Notes: a model not told the origin generated them from the letters alone. A stretch of DNA of 64,000 bases from Micropterus salmoides (GCF_014851395.1 NW_024041150.1:41291437-41355436); one strand, 5' to 3'. Shown: positions 43,554-55,138, counted from the stretch's first letter. Translations and numbers: made by a program.

Positions 43554-43798
43554 CTTCAGTCGGATGTAGAGGGCTGAGTATCCTGCTCCGGTGAGCCTGA
43601 TGCTCCTGAAGATCTCCTCTGGTGTCAGCGTCTTTACTTCGAGCGGCTGGAGCCTCCTGCTCCTGTCGGACTTGAAGACCTCAAAAGGTTTGTTGTCTCC
43701 TGCCAGCTGAGGGAAGGTGGACCTCAGCAGGTCCAGGAAGTCCGCCTCCTGTAGGCCACGAGGACACTGCAGCTCCTGAACCGGATATTTCTGAAACA
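43554..43798 (-). CDS. Gene C exon DOM-b (uncharacterised conserved domain)
   Basis: 245 nt, phase 1 to 0, intact; differs from DOM-a by very few bases. It encodes FEVFKSDRSRRLQPLEV. Middle module of gene C. Confidence 0.78.
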
Positions 43799-43896
43799 CT
43801 GAAACAGATAAAGATTCAGCAGGTGTTCCACATTACCTCTTAACAACCTCCATCCAACACATTTAGTCCATCCAGAACTACATCTTTAATATTCAC

Positions 43897-44012
43897 CATT
43901 TTTTGAAAGAACATCTGACTGGGAATCCTCCAGTACGCAGACTCTGAGCAGGTGGTGATCCGGTTCTTCTCGGAGGCTTGGTCTGCCAGGCTTCCTCCTC
44001 ACAGACGAATGT
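43897..44012 (-). CDS. Gene C exon AT-b (AT-hook-like, alternative acceptor)
   Basis: A small deletion removed the usual acceptor region, but CTCCCAG/ACATTCG gives a 116-nt exon that still runs phase 2 to 1. It encodes HSSVRRKPGRPSLREEP and ends SQSDVLSKN. The GRP hook is intact. Confidence 0.6.
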
Positions 44013-44269
44013 CTGGGAGATGGTCGACATAAAGCACAATTCTGATTATCCTGCAGTCGTCTATGAACATTATTTTTAAGATAAATATTCCCCGTTATGT
44101 CCTGGCAGCTCGCACACATCATCTCCTTGTCCCCCTCAAAGGGACATGGAATATCCTGGTAACCTGGTAACCTAGTAACGTAACTAGTTACTTTTATCAC
44201 CTATTAATAAGTAAAGTTATACTATTACATTTTTAAGGAGTATTAAGTAACTTTTTTTAATTTCTGAGT

Positions 44270-44780
44270 AACTTGCCTCACACTGGTTTTAAACCCCACA
44301 TAAAGTCTGTTGATCAGTCGTGTTTTTATCACTTAAGAAATATGACCAAGGTCAAGTCTTTCATTTCAGCCAAAGATCTGGAGATACTCATCCATGACTT
44401 TATCTCTTCCCACCTCGACTACTCTACTCCCTTTAAACCTGTCTCAGTCAGAAATCAATTCATCGCCTCCAATTAGACCACAACGCTGCAGCAAAACATG
44501 TGACCATATCACCCAAGTTTCAGCATACTTGAACTGGCTGCCGTTTTCTTTTAGGATCAAATTCAAAATTATTTTAATTACTTTTAAGGCCAGACATGGA
44601 TTAGCACCTTCATGTCTCTGAGCTTTTATCTCCCTATGAGCCAGGACGCAGACTGAAAACCAAAGGAGACAGCGCCTTTGACTCTGGAACAGTCTACCAG
44701 AGGAGATCAGGCTACCAAAGAGTCTCTTCCTGGTTTCATCTCACCTCTTAAGACTAATTTATTCTAAAAAACTTCTAATG
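44270..44780 (+). mobile_element. LINE reverse transcriptase C-terminal fragment (Rex1/L2-like)
   Basis: Readings include FISAKDLEILIHDFISSHLD, SAYLNWLPFSFRIKFKIIL and ITFKARHGLAPSCL, the conserved post-RT segment of fish LINEs, over two frames with stops. It is co-duplicated with each AT/DOM module of gene C and with gene B. Confidence 0.8.
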
Positions 44781-44924
44781 TGTGATGCCTAATTATTTCC
44801 TCCATTATTTGAATATTGACGGTTTGTTTATTTACTTTATTCAAACCACAATGTGATGCATAATTGATTTTTGGCTTAAATTGTACATGGCTTTGTTTTA
44901 AATTTGATTCATTTGAAAAATGTA

Positions 44925-45320
44925 TTACAAAGTTTATCAAGACATTTAGCAGGAGAATGTAAGGCCATCTGTCCACAGTTGAAGCTGAACAGAAGATGGC
45001 TGCAACAGGACAACAATCCAAAGCACAGAAGTAAATCAACAACAGACTGGCTTCAGCAGAAGAAAATCCACCTTCTGGAGTGGCCCAGTCAGAGTCCTGA
45101 CCTCATCCTGACTGAGATGCTGTGGCATGACCTCAAGAGAGCGATTCACCAGACATCCCAACAATATTGCTGAACTTTAACAGTTTTGTAAAGAGAAATG
45201 GTCCAAAATTCCTCTTGACCGTTGTTCAGGTCTGATCTGCAACTACAGGAAACGTTTGGTTGTGGTTATTGCTGCCAAAGGAGGGTCAACCAGTTATTAA
45301 ATCCAAGGGTTCTGTACACT
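44925..45320 (+). mobile_element. Tc1-like DD34E relic, C-terminal half
   Basis: The frame 44904-45173 contains QQDNNPKHRSKSTTDWLQQK and LEWPSQSPDLILTEMLWHDL. The second D and E positions (E changed in the ILTEML context) are visible with DD34E spacing. Terminal repeats are only partly present. Confidence 0.8.
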
Positions 45321-45702
45321 GCACTGTTTACACAGTGTGTTCAATACAAATATGAAAACATGTAACTGTTTGTGTGGTATTAGTTTAAGCAGACTGTGTT
45401 TGTATAGATGTCTGGATGTAGTGGCAGGAATGACCCAAGTACCTTAAGTCAGGGAATTGAGTAAATGTATATAATAAATTTGAAATAAAAAGTGACGGCC
45501 CATTCAGAGGGAAGATACTTTGCATCAGACCTGATCTCTGGACTACTCGTATGGAGTAAACACAACCTGGTACTACTGGGCACACAGAGGGACAGCAGAG
45601 AAGTTTCTACAGAACTTTTGATCTTTCTTTTCAAACACTGAAAATAAGTCATTTGCTGGAATCCGTTGCAACAGAAATCAATGCACGTTCTTTTTAAATT
45701 AC

Positions 45703-45809
45703 CCTGAGCTGAGTCCGGCTTCATTGCTTTTTATCACCACGGCGGCAGTGGACGAGGACTCAGTGGTGGCGTTGTTTCCCTGTAAAAGGCGGAGCTCCTC
45801 CTCTCCTGT
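45703..45809 (-). CDS. Gene C exon ACID-a
   Basis: 107 nt, phase 0 to 2, open, donor AGG/GTAATT. It encodes TGEEELRLLQGNNATTESSS and then AVVIKSNEAGLSSG-type residues. With AT-a and DOM-a it makes a 483-nt, phase-2-to-2 module. Confidence 0.65.
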
Positions 45810-45975
45810 CTGCAAGAGTTTGTTTCCAAATTACATTTTTAAAGAAAATTCAACTGATGCTGGTTCAATTTAAAGGGTAATGTAATTTTTGACTATCTCA
45901 GATGAAACCTCATGTAGCTTCAGAGCCTTACAGAGGAGGGACCTGTACGTGATATAATAATACTACAGTATCTAC

Positions 45976-46220
45976 CTTCAGTCGGATGTAGAGGGCTGAG
46001 TATCCTGCTCCGGTGAGCCTGATGCTCCTGAAGATCTCCTCTGGTGTCAGCGTCTTCACTTCGAGCGGCTGGAGCCTCCTGCTCCTGTCGGACTTGAAGA
46101 CCTCAAAAGGTTTGTTGTCTCCTGCCAGCTGAGGGAAGGTGGACCTCAGCAGGTCCAGGAAGTCCGCCTCCTGTAGGCCACGAGGACACTGCAGCTCTTG
46201 AACCGGATATTTCTGAAACA
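45976..46220 (-). CDS. Gene C exon DOM-a (uncharacterised conserved domain)
   Basis: 245 nt, phase 1 to 0, intact, acceptor TTGGTCAG. The sequence is almost that of DOM-b. First module of gene C, closest to E3. Confidence 0.78.
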
Positions 46221-46319
46221 CTGACCAAAGACAAAGATTCACCAGGAGTTCCACATTACCTCTTAACAACCTCCATCCAACACATTTAGTCCATCCAGAA
46301 CAACGTCTTTAATATTCAC

Positions 46320-46450
46320 CATTTTTTGAAAGACAATCTGACTGGGAATCCTCCAGTATGTAGACTCTGAGCAGGTGGTGATCCGGTTCTTGTCGGAGGC
46401 TTGATCTGCCAGGCTTCCTCCTCACAGACGCATCTCTGGGAGACGATAAC
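46320..46450 (-). CDS. Gene C exon AT-a
   Basis: 131 nt, phase 2 to 1, open. The hook core is GRS, as in gene B, and the end reads SQSDCLSKN. Together with flanking introns it is the closest relative of the gene B module. Confidence 0.65.
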
Positions 46451-46689
46451 CTGTGAGATGGTCAACATAAGACACGATATCTGATTATCCTGCAGTCGTC
46501 TATGAACATTATTATTAAGATAAATATTCCCCGTTATGTCCTGGCAACTCGCACACATCATCTCCTTGTCCCCCTCACGGGGACATGGAATATCCTGGTA
46601 ACCTAACAAGTAACGTAACTAGTTACTTTTATCACCTAGTAATAAGTAAAGTTATACTATTACTTTTGTAAGGAGTAATAAGTAACTTA

Positions 46690-47010
46690 TTACAATTTCT
46701 GAGTAACTTGCCTCACACTGGTTTTCAAACCCCACGTAAAGTCTGTTGTTCAGTCATGTTTTTATCACTTAAGAAATAACCAAGGTCAATATAACCCGCT
46801 GCAAGTGATAAATTTTATAATTTTTATTTGCTTTTAAGGCCAGACATGGATTAGCACCTTCATGTCTCTGAGCTTTTATCCCCTATGAGCCAGGACGCAG
46901 ACTGAAAACCAAAGGAGACCGGGCCTTTGACTGTGGAACAGTCTACCAGAGGAGATCAGGCACCAAAGAGTCTCTTCTGGTTTCATCTCACCTCTTAAGA
47001 CTAATTTATA
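46690..47010 (+). mobile_element. LINE C-terminal fragment (copy of the 31.6-kb block)
   Basis: Same words and order as 31620-31965 (GGCCAGACATGGATTAGCAC, GAGCCAGGACGCAGACTGAA), with extra small deletions. Confidence 0.65.
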
Positions 47011-47533
47011 CTAACTTCTAATGTGTGATGCCTAATTATTTCCTCCATTATTTCTATGTTGACTGGTTTGTTTGTTTACTTTATTCAAACCACAATGTGA
47101 TGCATAATTGATTTTTGGCTTTAATTGTAAATGGGTTTGTTTTATGTTTGATTTGTTGCACACTACTGTGTGTGCTACCGTTTTTTTTTTTATTATTTGT
47201 CTATGTTTTACATTGATTGCTATATAAGCACTTGCTACCTGAATGCAAAAGAATGAAGAAAAGAATGAATTTGAACTTTGAACTAAAATAACTCAACCAT
47301 TAACAATGAATTGATAATCAAAATAGTTGCTGTTTAATTTACTAGTTGACAACTAATTGATAAATTCTTCAAGATGTAAACCATACTAAGTTAGGCTAAC
47401 TAGCATGCTAAGAGCATGTTAAGCTAACAAGCTTCATTTGAACTAAATGGTTCCAGGGAAAACAGACCAGGAGCACACAAAAGGATGCCCACAGGGGTGT
47501 CCACATACTTATAGCTAAGCTGTGATTTGTGAC

Positions 47534-47684
47534 CTTGATTCTATTTGAAAATCGGGGTCCTTCAGATCTTCTTTTCTTAAGCTGGTTGCTGGTTGCACCG
47601 ACAGCTGCAGCTCTTCATTGCCACCATCACCCTCTTCATCATCATCGTACCACAGTTGGCCCAGGCTACCACTGTCCTCCTCAC
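47534..47684 (-). CDS. Gene C exon E3 (acidic)
   Basis: 151 nt, phase 1 to 2, open. It encodes EEDSGSLGQLWYDDDEEGDG, a Glu/Gln-rich part and LKDPDFQIES. The acceptor ATGTCCAG and donor AAG/GTCACA match genes A and B. Confidence 0.7.
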
Positions 47685-47875
47685 CTGGACATAGATAGAG
47701 TCAAATGTCAGAACTTGGATTTATTTTAGGCTTTATGGTGGCTGAAACATGTCCAATACAACAACAGCACAACATGTTCTGCATAAAGTGACATACATAG
47801 AGTAACATTTTAATTTGCACATTGAAACTAAACAAAAGGAAAAAAACTTCTGTTTCAACATACAGCCACAGAACA

Positions 47876-48900
47876 AAGTATGTGAACCCTTTGGAAATAC
47901 CAGGATTTCTGCATAAATTAGTCATTAAATGTGATCTGATCTTCATCTAAGTCACAACAATAGACAACCACAGTGGTTAAACATATACCACACAAACAGC
48001 TATATGTTTTCATGTTTTTATTGAACACATAGCATAAATATTCACAATGCAGGGTGGAAAAAGTATGTCTACCTCTAGGCTAATGAGTTCTCCAAAAGCT
48101 AGTAGGAGCTAGGAGTGGCCTTCCTGCAAAGATGTCAGCACGAGCACAGTGCAGAAAGCTCAATGGGGTTAAGAAGGATCCTAGAGTGTCAGCAGAAGAC
48201 TTAAGAGAAATCTCTGGAACATATCTGTTGATGACTCTATGATACGTAAAACACTAAACAAGAATCGAGTTCATGTGAGGACACAACGGAGGAAGCCACT
48301 GCAGTCCAAAAAAAAAAAACCCTGCTGGACGTCTGAAGTTTGCAAAGGAGTATTTGGATGTTCCACAGAACTACTGTAAAAATAATTCTGTGGACAAATA
48401 AAACCAAAGTTGAGTTGTTTGGAAGGAACAGACAACCCTATGTATGGAGGAAAAAAGGCACAGCACACTAACATCAAAATCTCATCCTTGTTGTGAGGTA
48501 TGGTGGAGGGGGCATCATGGTTTGGGGCTGCTTCACTGCCTCAGGGCCTGAAAGGGTTGCTATCATCAATGGAAAAATGTATTACAAAGTTTATCAAGAC
48601 ATTTAGCAGGAGAATGTAAGGCCAACTGTCCACAGTTGAAGCTGAACAGAAGTAGGGTGATGCAACAGGACAACGACCCAAAGCACAGAAGTAAATCAAC
48701 AAGAAAATGGCTTCAGCAGAAGAAAATACGCCTTCTGGAGTGGCCCAGTCAGAGTCCTGACCTCAACCTGATTGAGATGCTGTGGCATGACCTCAAGAGA
48801 GCAATTCACACCAGACATCCCAACAATATTGTTGAACTGATCACATTTTATGCAGTAATCCAGGTAAATCCAAAGGGTTCACAAACTTTTTCCTGCGACT
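47876..48900 (+). mobile_element. Tc1-like DD34E transposon relic, nearly full length
   Basis: The left end (AGTATGTGAACCCTTTGGAA) and the right end (CCAAAGGGTTCACAAACTTT) form the inverted termini of a roughly 1-kb element. The interior decodes in pieces to a Tc1 transposase: VRTQRRKPLQ-like region near 48270-48310, GGGIMVWGCFTASGP near 48505-48550, QQDNDPKHRSKSTRKWLQQK and LEWPSQSPDLNLIEMLWHDL at 48660-48800. Stops and an A-run expansion (48308-48320) disable it. Confidence 0.85.
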
Positions 48901-49160
48901 CTATACAATACTGGGCAAAGGTTTTAAGCAGGTGTGGAAAAAAAATGCTGTAAAGGAAGATCACCTTCAAACATTGACATGCTAATAGATATCAGATCAA
49001 TTAACAAAATACAAATAAAGAGAAGGAAAATCTAAATCAAATCAGTATTGGTGTGGCCACCCATTGCCTTCAAAACAGAATCAATTCTTCTAGGTACACT
49101 TGCACATAATTTATGACGGAACTCGGCAGGCACGTAGGTTGAACCTAAACATCTTGGAGA
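48901..49160 (-). mobile_element. Second Tc1-type fragment
   Basis: CTGGGCAAAGGTTTTAAGCA and TTGGTGTGGCCACCCATTGC are terminal words of another fish Tc1 family. It is the same as 34640-34800 but longer. Confidence 0.6.
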
Positions 49161-49299
49161 ACTACCCACAGTAGAAAAACAATGAGATTAGTGCAGGGGT
49201 TCTCAAAGTGTGAGGTGGGCCTCCCTAGGGGGGCTCCAAAATGTTTCAGGGGAGGAAGTGAAATAATATTACATTACTTATCCTGCAATCCTGCGTCAG
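49161..49299. repeat. hAT-like terminal fragment
   Basis: CAGGGGTTCTCAAAGTGTGA at about 49195 resembles the CAGGGGTTCTCAA ends of hAT transposons in fish. Only one end is seen. Confidence 0.35.
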
Positions 49300-50935
49300 T
49301 CTGGAGAGGCCTGTGGACACTCATTAATTACCGGAGACCATCCCCCAACACTACTGGTACTCAACAACTGGCTGACGAGCTGAATGGTTTGTATTGTAGG
49401 TCTGAGAACCCCACAGTCACACCTCTCCCCCGCTCCAATACCATCTTCAAACAGTCATCTTCCCCCACTGCCACGCTCTCACCCCCCCCCTCTCTGACCC
49501 CTTACCTGCACTCAAGATCTGTGAAGTGGACGTGAGCAACCTCTTCCAAAGGCAGAAGATCAGTAAAGCTCCTGGACCTGACGGTGTCTCACCATTCTGC
49601 CTGAAAATCTGTGCGGACCAGCTGGCCCCCATCTTCACGCAGATCATCAACAGATCACTGGAGCTATGTGAAGTTCCCTCCTGCTTCAAATGTTCAACAA
49701 TCATCCCGGTCCCTAAAAAACCCTCCATCTCTGGATTAAATGACTACAGGCCTGTCGCCCTGACATCTGTAGTCATAAAGTCGTTTGAAAGACTGGTGTT
49801 GGCCCACCTGAAGGACATTACAGGCCCCTTGCTGGACACCCTGCAGTTTGCCTACAGGGCTAACAGGAGTCAGCAGGTGAGGCTGGAGAACATCACATCC
49901 AGCACCCAGACTATCAGCACTGGCGCCCCCCCCAGTGGTGTGTGCTCTCCCCACTGCTCTTCTCCCTCTACACCAACGACTGCACCTCAGGGGACCCATC
50001 TGTCAAACTCCTGAAGTTTGCTGACGACACAACGGTCATCTGCCTCATCCGGGACGGTGATGATTCGGCCTACAGACAGGAGGTTGATCAGCTGGCTCTC
50101 TGGTGTGGTCAGAACAACCTGGAGCTTAACACACTCAAAACTGTGGAGATGACCGTGGACTTCAGGAGGAGCCCCCCCCACTCTGACCCCCATCACCATA
50201 CTCAACAGCCCTGTGTCTGCTGTGGAATCCTTCAGGTTTCTGGGATCCACTATATCCCAGGACCTGAAGTGGGAGCCCAACACTGACACTATCATCAAGA
50301 AGGCCCAGCAGAGGACGTACTTCCTGCTTCAGCTCAGGAAGCTCAACCTGCCTAAGCAGCTGCAGATCCAGTTCTACGCAGCCATCATCCAGTCTGTTCT
50401 CTGCACGTCCATCACTGTCTGGTTTGGATCTGCCACCAAAAATTACAGGAGTAGACTACAACGGACAGTCAGGCCTGCAGAAAAAATAATCGGTGCCAGC
50501 CTGCCCTCCATTCAGGACTTACATTTCCAGAGTCAGGAAACATCACTGCAGATCCATCTCACCCTGGACACAATCTGTTCCAGCTCCTCCCCTCTGGTAG
50601 GCGCTACAGAGAACTGTACGCCAAAACCAACAGACTCAGGAACAGTTTCTTCCCACAAGCCATCACTCTGATGAACAGCTGACTCTCACTCACAGTATCA
50701 GGAACAATTCCTGTGCAATAACCCAGTAACTCTGTCTCTAATCAGCCACATGTTTACTGGCTACCACTTACTATATATTCCCCATTCTCTATTTCAGAAC
50801 TATTGTATTTTATACCAAATCACAAAAAAATATTGTGTTATTGTATTTTTGTATGAGTAAGCACATCATGAGCAATGTACAATCCAGAGTCAAATTCCTC
50901 GTATGTGTACACATTTCCCAAACTTTGTCTGAGGA
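49300..50935 (+). mobile_element. L2-like LINE with reverse transcriptase, frameshifted
   Basis: Overlapping frames together give an L2/Maui-type polymerase: KAPGPDGVSPFCLKICADQL, STIIPVPKKPSISGLNDYRP, VALTSVVIKSFERLVLAHLK, LLDTLQFAYRANRS, the catalytic LLKFADDTTVICL (about 50010-50045), FLGSTISQDLKWEPN and KKAQQRTYFLLQLRKLNLPK. An internal deletion after YRANRS removes the segment before the FADD box, and frames shift near 49940 and 50210. The 3' end AAATTCCTCGTATGTGTACA (50895-50914) is the family tail. Non-functional. Confidence 0.88.
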
Positions 50936-51084
50936 GAGGCCCGCAGTCTCAGACTTTTAAAACGTCTGGATTAGGGAATCACGGGGGCCGTAACATCACT
51001 TCCAGATAGGGGTTTGTGACATGAATCATCTACGATAATATCCTAACTGATGTTTTAACAATGTGTAAGCAGACATTATCGATA
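50936..51084. other. Spacer between LINE and SINE
   Basis: No feature recognised. Confidence 0.3.
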
Positions 51085-51265
51085 AGATAGATAAGATGCT
51101 TGCCTATGGTGTGGGAGACCTGGGTTCAATTCCCTCTGTGAGACATCCACCATTGTGCCCCTGAGCAAGTCACTTAACCCCTAGTTGCTCCAGAGGCGTG
51201 CGACCTTTGACATGTATAGCAATTGTAAGTCGCTTTGGATAAAAGCGTCAGCTAAAATGTATATG
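51085..51265 (+). mobile_element. tRNA-derived SINE
   Basis: The head contains a box-B-like GGGTTCAATTCCC (51121-51133) and a diverged box A region. The body has GCCCCTGAGCAAGTCACTTA and ACCCCTAGTTGCTCCAGAGG, and the tail is GTAAGTCGCTTTGGATAAAA. Head, body and tail order is that of fish tRNA-type SINEs. A tail-only relative lies at 25625-25735. Not a functional tRNA gene. Confidence 0.75.
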
Positions 51266-51420
51266 TTCAAACTGTGGTATTAGTTTTTTTACACATTTTC
51301 TTAATATGATTAATCCTTTTCTAAAAGTTAACATTTCACCGATTCTTCTGTGATTTGTTCTTAATACTTGTTCTCCCCCCTCATTTTATATCACGTTTAA
51401 TAGAAAGAGTGTAGACCCAC

Positions 51421-51489
51421 CTGACTGCTGTGTCTGCTCCTCTTCCCTCACGACATTATCATGGCCCTTTGGATCTGGGATCAGGGCTT
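51421..51489 (-). CDS. Gene C exon E2, second copy
   Basis: 69 nt, phase 1 to 1, acceptor GAAAACAG, donor GTCAG/GTGGGT. It encodes EALIPDPKGHDNVVREEEQT and then QQSG. It is a tandem duplicate of the exon 350 bp upstream, and inclusion of either or both keeps the frame. Confidence 0.65.
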
Positions 51490-51759
51490 CTGTTTTCAAT
51501 CCGACGTAAAAGAAACTCAGATGAACATTTTTTAAAGCCGAAAGCCACGTGTGTTTTCATAACAGCTTCATCGTACAGAGCCACGCGAAGCTTAAACACT
51601 CAAAGTCTCGCAAGGTATGTAGATAAACATCAAGGCCCTTTAACCTACGCAAAACTTGACTTCATTTAAAACATTAAGTAAAATTTTTTATATGTGCCTC
51701 AATCTTAAGTTTGTTTCCCTCATTTGATAACACCTTTAATAGGAAGAGTGAAGACCCAC

Positions 51760-51843
51760 CTGACTGCTGTGTCTGCTCCTCCTTCTGCTGCTCCTCCTCC
51801 CTCACAACAGCCTCATGGCCTTCTGGATCTGGGATCAAGTATT
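51760..51843 (-). CDS. Gene C exon E2, first copy
   Basis: 84 nt, phase 1 to 1, same splice signals. It encodes EYLIPDPEGHEAVVREEEQQ and then KEEQTQQSG. It is orthologous to the single E2 of gene A. Confidence 0.7.
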
Positions 51844-52214
51844 CTGTTTTCAATCAGAAGTAAAAGTTAAAAAAATAAAAAAAATAAAGTTCCCTAAAAC
51901 TGCTGCTACAGCTGAAATCCACCCGGGTTTTCATAACATCTACAGAACCAGGCAACGTTTAAACGTTAATCATTTGTAATCAAAGTCAGCAAACATTAAG
52001 TAACACTTTTTATATGCCGATTTGCAAGTCACTTCATGAAAATGTGTGTAAGTTTTCACTTTATGTCCTCAGGAGTCTGCAGGTTTGTCAGCGAGCAACG
52101 AAACTTTAAATTAGCGTTTTTTTTAAATGAAGTTCCACAATTTAAACTAACACAGTGTTTGTGACTGTGTAACTTAACGATGTTATTTATTATTGTAAAA
52201 ACTGAACCACTGAC

Positions 52215-52467
52215 CTCTCGTCTCTAGTTTGACCCGAGGCTGCAGCACCGCCTCCAGCTGCCTCCTCTGCCGGTCGATCTCCTGCCTCAGACCCGAAGCC
52301 TCCTCCTCGTACCCGGCTACGGTTCTCTCCACGACCGCGAAGATTTCCTGCGCGGCTGTTGTCAGTTTCTCGGTGACGATCCCTCTCAGGATCTCCGTCT
52401 TGGACATGTTATTGGGGCTGTCGAGGGTCCCCGAGCCGCCGCTGTTCCTCTGCACACAGTACACCAT
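52215..52467 (-). CDS. Gene C exon E1: start codon and coiled-coil domain
   Basis: The ATG at 52467 opens MVYCVQRNSGGSGTLDSPNN. The block from MSKTEILRGIVTEKL to LQPRVKLE is identical at almost every residue to gene A E1. The donor AGAG/GTCAGT leaves phase 1. An inner Met at MSKTEIL is an alternative start and is shared by both genes. The intact E1 shows the gene C 5' part is preserved although its finger exon is frameshifted. Confidence 0.85.
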
Positions 52468-52640
52468 CTTTATATTTATTTCTTCTTGCAGCTGTATTGC
52501 TCACGCACAATAACTTTGTTTGTGTGAACTGTGTTGTTTCCGGTTTTGGTGCGTCTACAAATTTTGTCCGACGAGACACAAAAACAAAAAGGGCTGTTTG
52601 GAAGGGAAATGCTGGTCAAATCAAAAATTGATTTGATTTT
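52468..52640 (-). promoter_or_regulatory. Conserved 5' flank/promoter of gene C
   Basis: Homologous to the upstream regions of genes A and B (TACAAATTTTGTCCGACGAG, CACAAAAACAAAAAG, CTGTTTGGAAGGGAAATGCT). Likely 5' UTR plus core promoter; no TATA box recognised. Confidence 0.45.
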
Positions 52641-53836
52641 CTTCTGTTCATTCACTTTGCATTTTGTTAACCGATATATAAGGCAAGTTACTTTCAAAAT
52701 ATAATACATTATAGATGACTAGATACTGTCTTCTGAGAGTAATTAATTATATTACAATATTACTGTCTCTGATTTGTAATGCTTTACACTACTTTGGCGT
52801 TACTCTTGAGTTACTTTCACTGCTATTTATTTAATGGGCGCATTATTCTGATTGTTGTGCTGCATAGGTGGTCTTCTAGTGATGTGCAGATCGCAGTTAT
52901 ATCTGCGGATCGGATGGGTCTTTCTCATAATCTTCTTCTTAATAGTGCGAGCAGGGATCGACAGGATTGGTCAGGATGAACTGACACACTTAGTGAAAGC
53001 ACAAACTCAAAATAGAAATGTATTTACGCATGATCCATCGGGGGAGCTCCCCCGTAGTTTGCACCCTGCCTACAATCTCGACCATCAGAGTCCCCCAACA
53101 GGAAATAACATTTTTACTCTTTTCCTCATTAATTAAACCAAAGTTTTCTCGGTGTTGGTGAATTATTAACACCTCTTAATTTCAGGTTCAAGTTAAAGCA
53201 TTAATGAGATTGTAACGGGTGTAATATTACCTATTTTCTTTTATGCATTATATTCCTGCGTTCCAGCAAAAAGCAACACATCACTGTAACTGTGTTACTT
53301 TTCTAACCCTGTCTCGCAGCCTTTTATTTGACAAAGATCTCACCACTATCCTCTTCGGTCTCTTCACTTCTGCCATCAGCCGATGTTGTGTCCATAGAGG
53401 CTGCTGAGGCCGGTGATGTTGCCCGCTTGCTCGGCTCAAGCTCGACACCTCCGTGCCGCAACGTTACCGGTGTGCGAGTGCGTTATTTAGTAAATTTGCT
53501 AACATTAAGTCAAGATTTATAGCGGTGTTTTGATTGAGTCCACACAATATAAATAAATGCATAAGCTATATAATTAATTTCAGTATATAATAAATGCATT
53601 AGGCTGCTCATTCTTGTCACATCACCTTTCCACCAACGAAGAGGTTAATTTGGCGCATTTAGCTGCGTCTTGTGCCAAAAGTGTTTTTCTTCTAAATGCT
53701 TTTTTTTTGGCACCACACATTTTTTTCCCCTCTTTCTTTCTTTTTGACATATTTACCTGCTCTGTTGTGCTTGTCCCCGTGAACCAACACGTATTTGAAG
53801 AAACTCCTTTGATCGGACCTTGAGCCAATCAGATTT

Positions 53837-53867
<31 letters not shown>

Positions 53868-54269
53868 GATCAGTCCAAGTGTGAAATCTCCTTTCTTTGA
53901 CCTCGATGGAAAACGGCATGAGGTAGGAAAGATGTAAAGGAGAATCCATAAGGACTTATTAGGAAAAGAGGACCGCGGGTCTCAGATAATCCGCCTGCTC
54001 TTTTCTAAGCGACGTAATTATGCGACGGCGGATCTTACTGACGCGGCCTGCCGTGAAAAAACTACAATATTCCGAAGATGGACTACAAAAAGCGCATCTT
54101 TGACACTTCGCTCCGTGTTGTTGTAATGCAGGCCATCTAAAGGTAGACAACACGGTGGAAACGCCTACAGTAGAGGTTAATGTGGTTGATGGATTTTATA
54201 GTTTGAGTTTGAGAAGGTGCGCCGCTTTAAATGTTGCCGCCTCAAGGAATTGTGGGACGGAATTCACTC
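52641..54269. other. Intergenic, no gene seen
   Basis: Short frames of 60-94 codons on both strands lack family features. A pure A tract of 27 bases occurs at 53841-53867. No supported exon. Confidence 0.45.
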
Positions 54270-54660
54270 CTTTCTCCTGTCCAATGCAGTGAAGAATGTA
54301 CAGACTTGTATTTGGGGGAAACTAAACCACCACCACACAAACACATGGCTCATCACAGAAGGGTCAACTCCTCAGGTCAATATTCAGGTTACCTACATTT
54401 GACACTCTGTTAAGGAAAACAATGTTTTTTAACAATGGAAAGGGAGAACAAATGGTGAAATGAAAGAATGAAGGAAGCCGTCTACACCACTGTGGAGAGA
54501 CCATCTCTCAACGGGGGAGGATGTCTGCGACTAGGGGTGCTCTGATCAGGATTTTTGGGGCCGATCGTAAGTAGTACTGACCGATACCAATAACCAGGTC
54601 CATTTGAAGCCTTCTATGTATCATGGAGCATTATATATTTATTTAACTCTTATTAACATT
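54270..54660 (+). mobile_element. Penelope-like fragment plus repeat, composite (copy of 24.95 kb)
   Basis: TGCAGTGAAGAATGTACAGA to the TGGCTCATCAC region matches the GIY-YIG part of the Penelope-like protein, out of frame. It is followed by GGGTGCTCTGATCAGGATTT and the same second repeat as at 25.2 kb. Confidence 0.65.
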
Positions 54661-55138
54661 CATAAATATTAGTTTCAGTCCAGGTGATGTGTGATAATGT
54701 AATTCTTTTTCATAAAAGCATGAAACTTGTTACACTTATACAATTTAGGGCCCTAAACATTTTAGAAATGGAGCCTCAACTTATTGACTGAAAGGTCATT
54801 CTTGAGAGATATAGTTAACTGATTATAGCTCATCCAGTACTTTATCTGTTGAAATGCCTTTTAAAGGGCCTTTACAGCAAATAACATGTAGTATTGCACT
54901 TGCAAAAAAAGTGAATGCAGCCCCTAATTATTGACTGAATGGTTGTTAGAAGAGGATAGACTTAAAATATCTAAATGATGAAAATTGCGATTGTTAATTC
55001 ACGTATATCTATAGGTGAATAACACACTGCATGTATCTGGTGAAATTTCACAGAAAACGATATTGTGGTGTATCACATTTTTTTAAAATATCATGCAGCC
55101 CTAGTCTGAATAAAACGGGAAAAAATATCAGCAACTGT
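54661..55138. other. No gene seen
   Basis: AT-rich repeat debris. The part at 54950-55100 resembles flanks at 26.8 and 38.35 kb (GTTAGAAGAGGATAGACTT, GCAGCCCTA). Confidence 0.4.

Noticed and set aside
51085..51265. Possible tRNA gene because of a box-B-like motif
   Set aside because: No complete cloverleaf or discriminator; the head is joined to a repeat body and LINE-type tail, so it is a SINE.
52641..54260. Small frames between gene C and the Penelope fragment (for example 53622-53828)
   Set aside because: Low-complexity or AT-rich translations with no motif, splice or conservation support.
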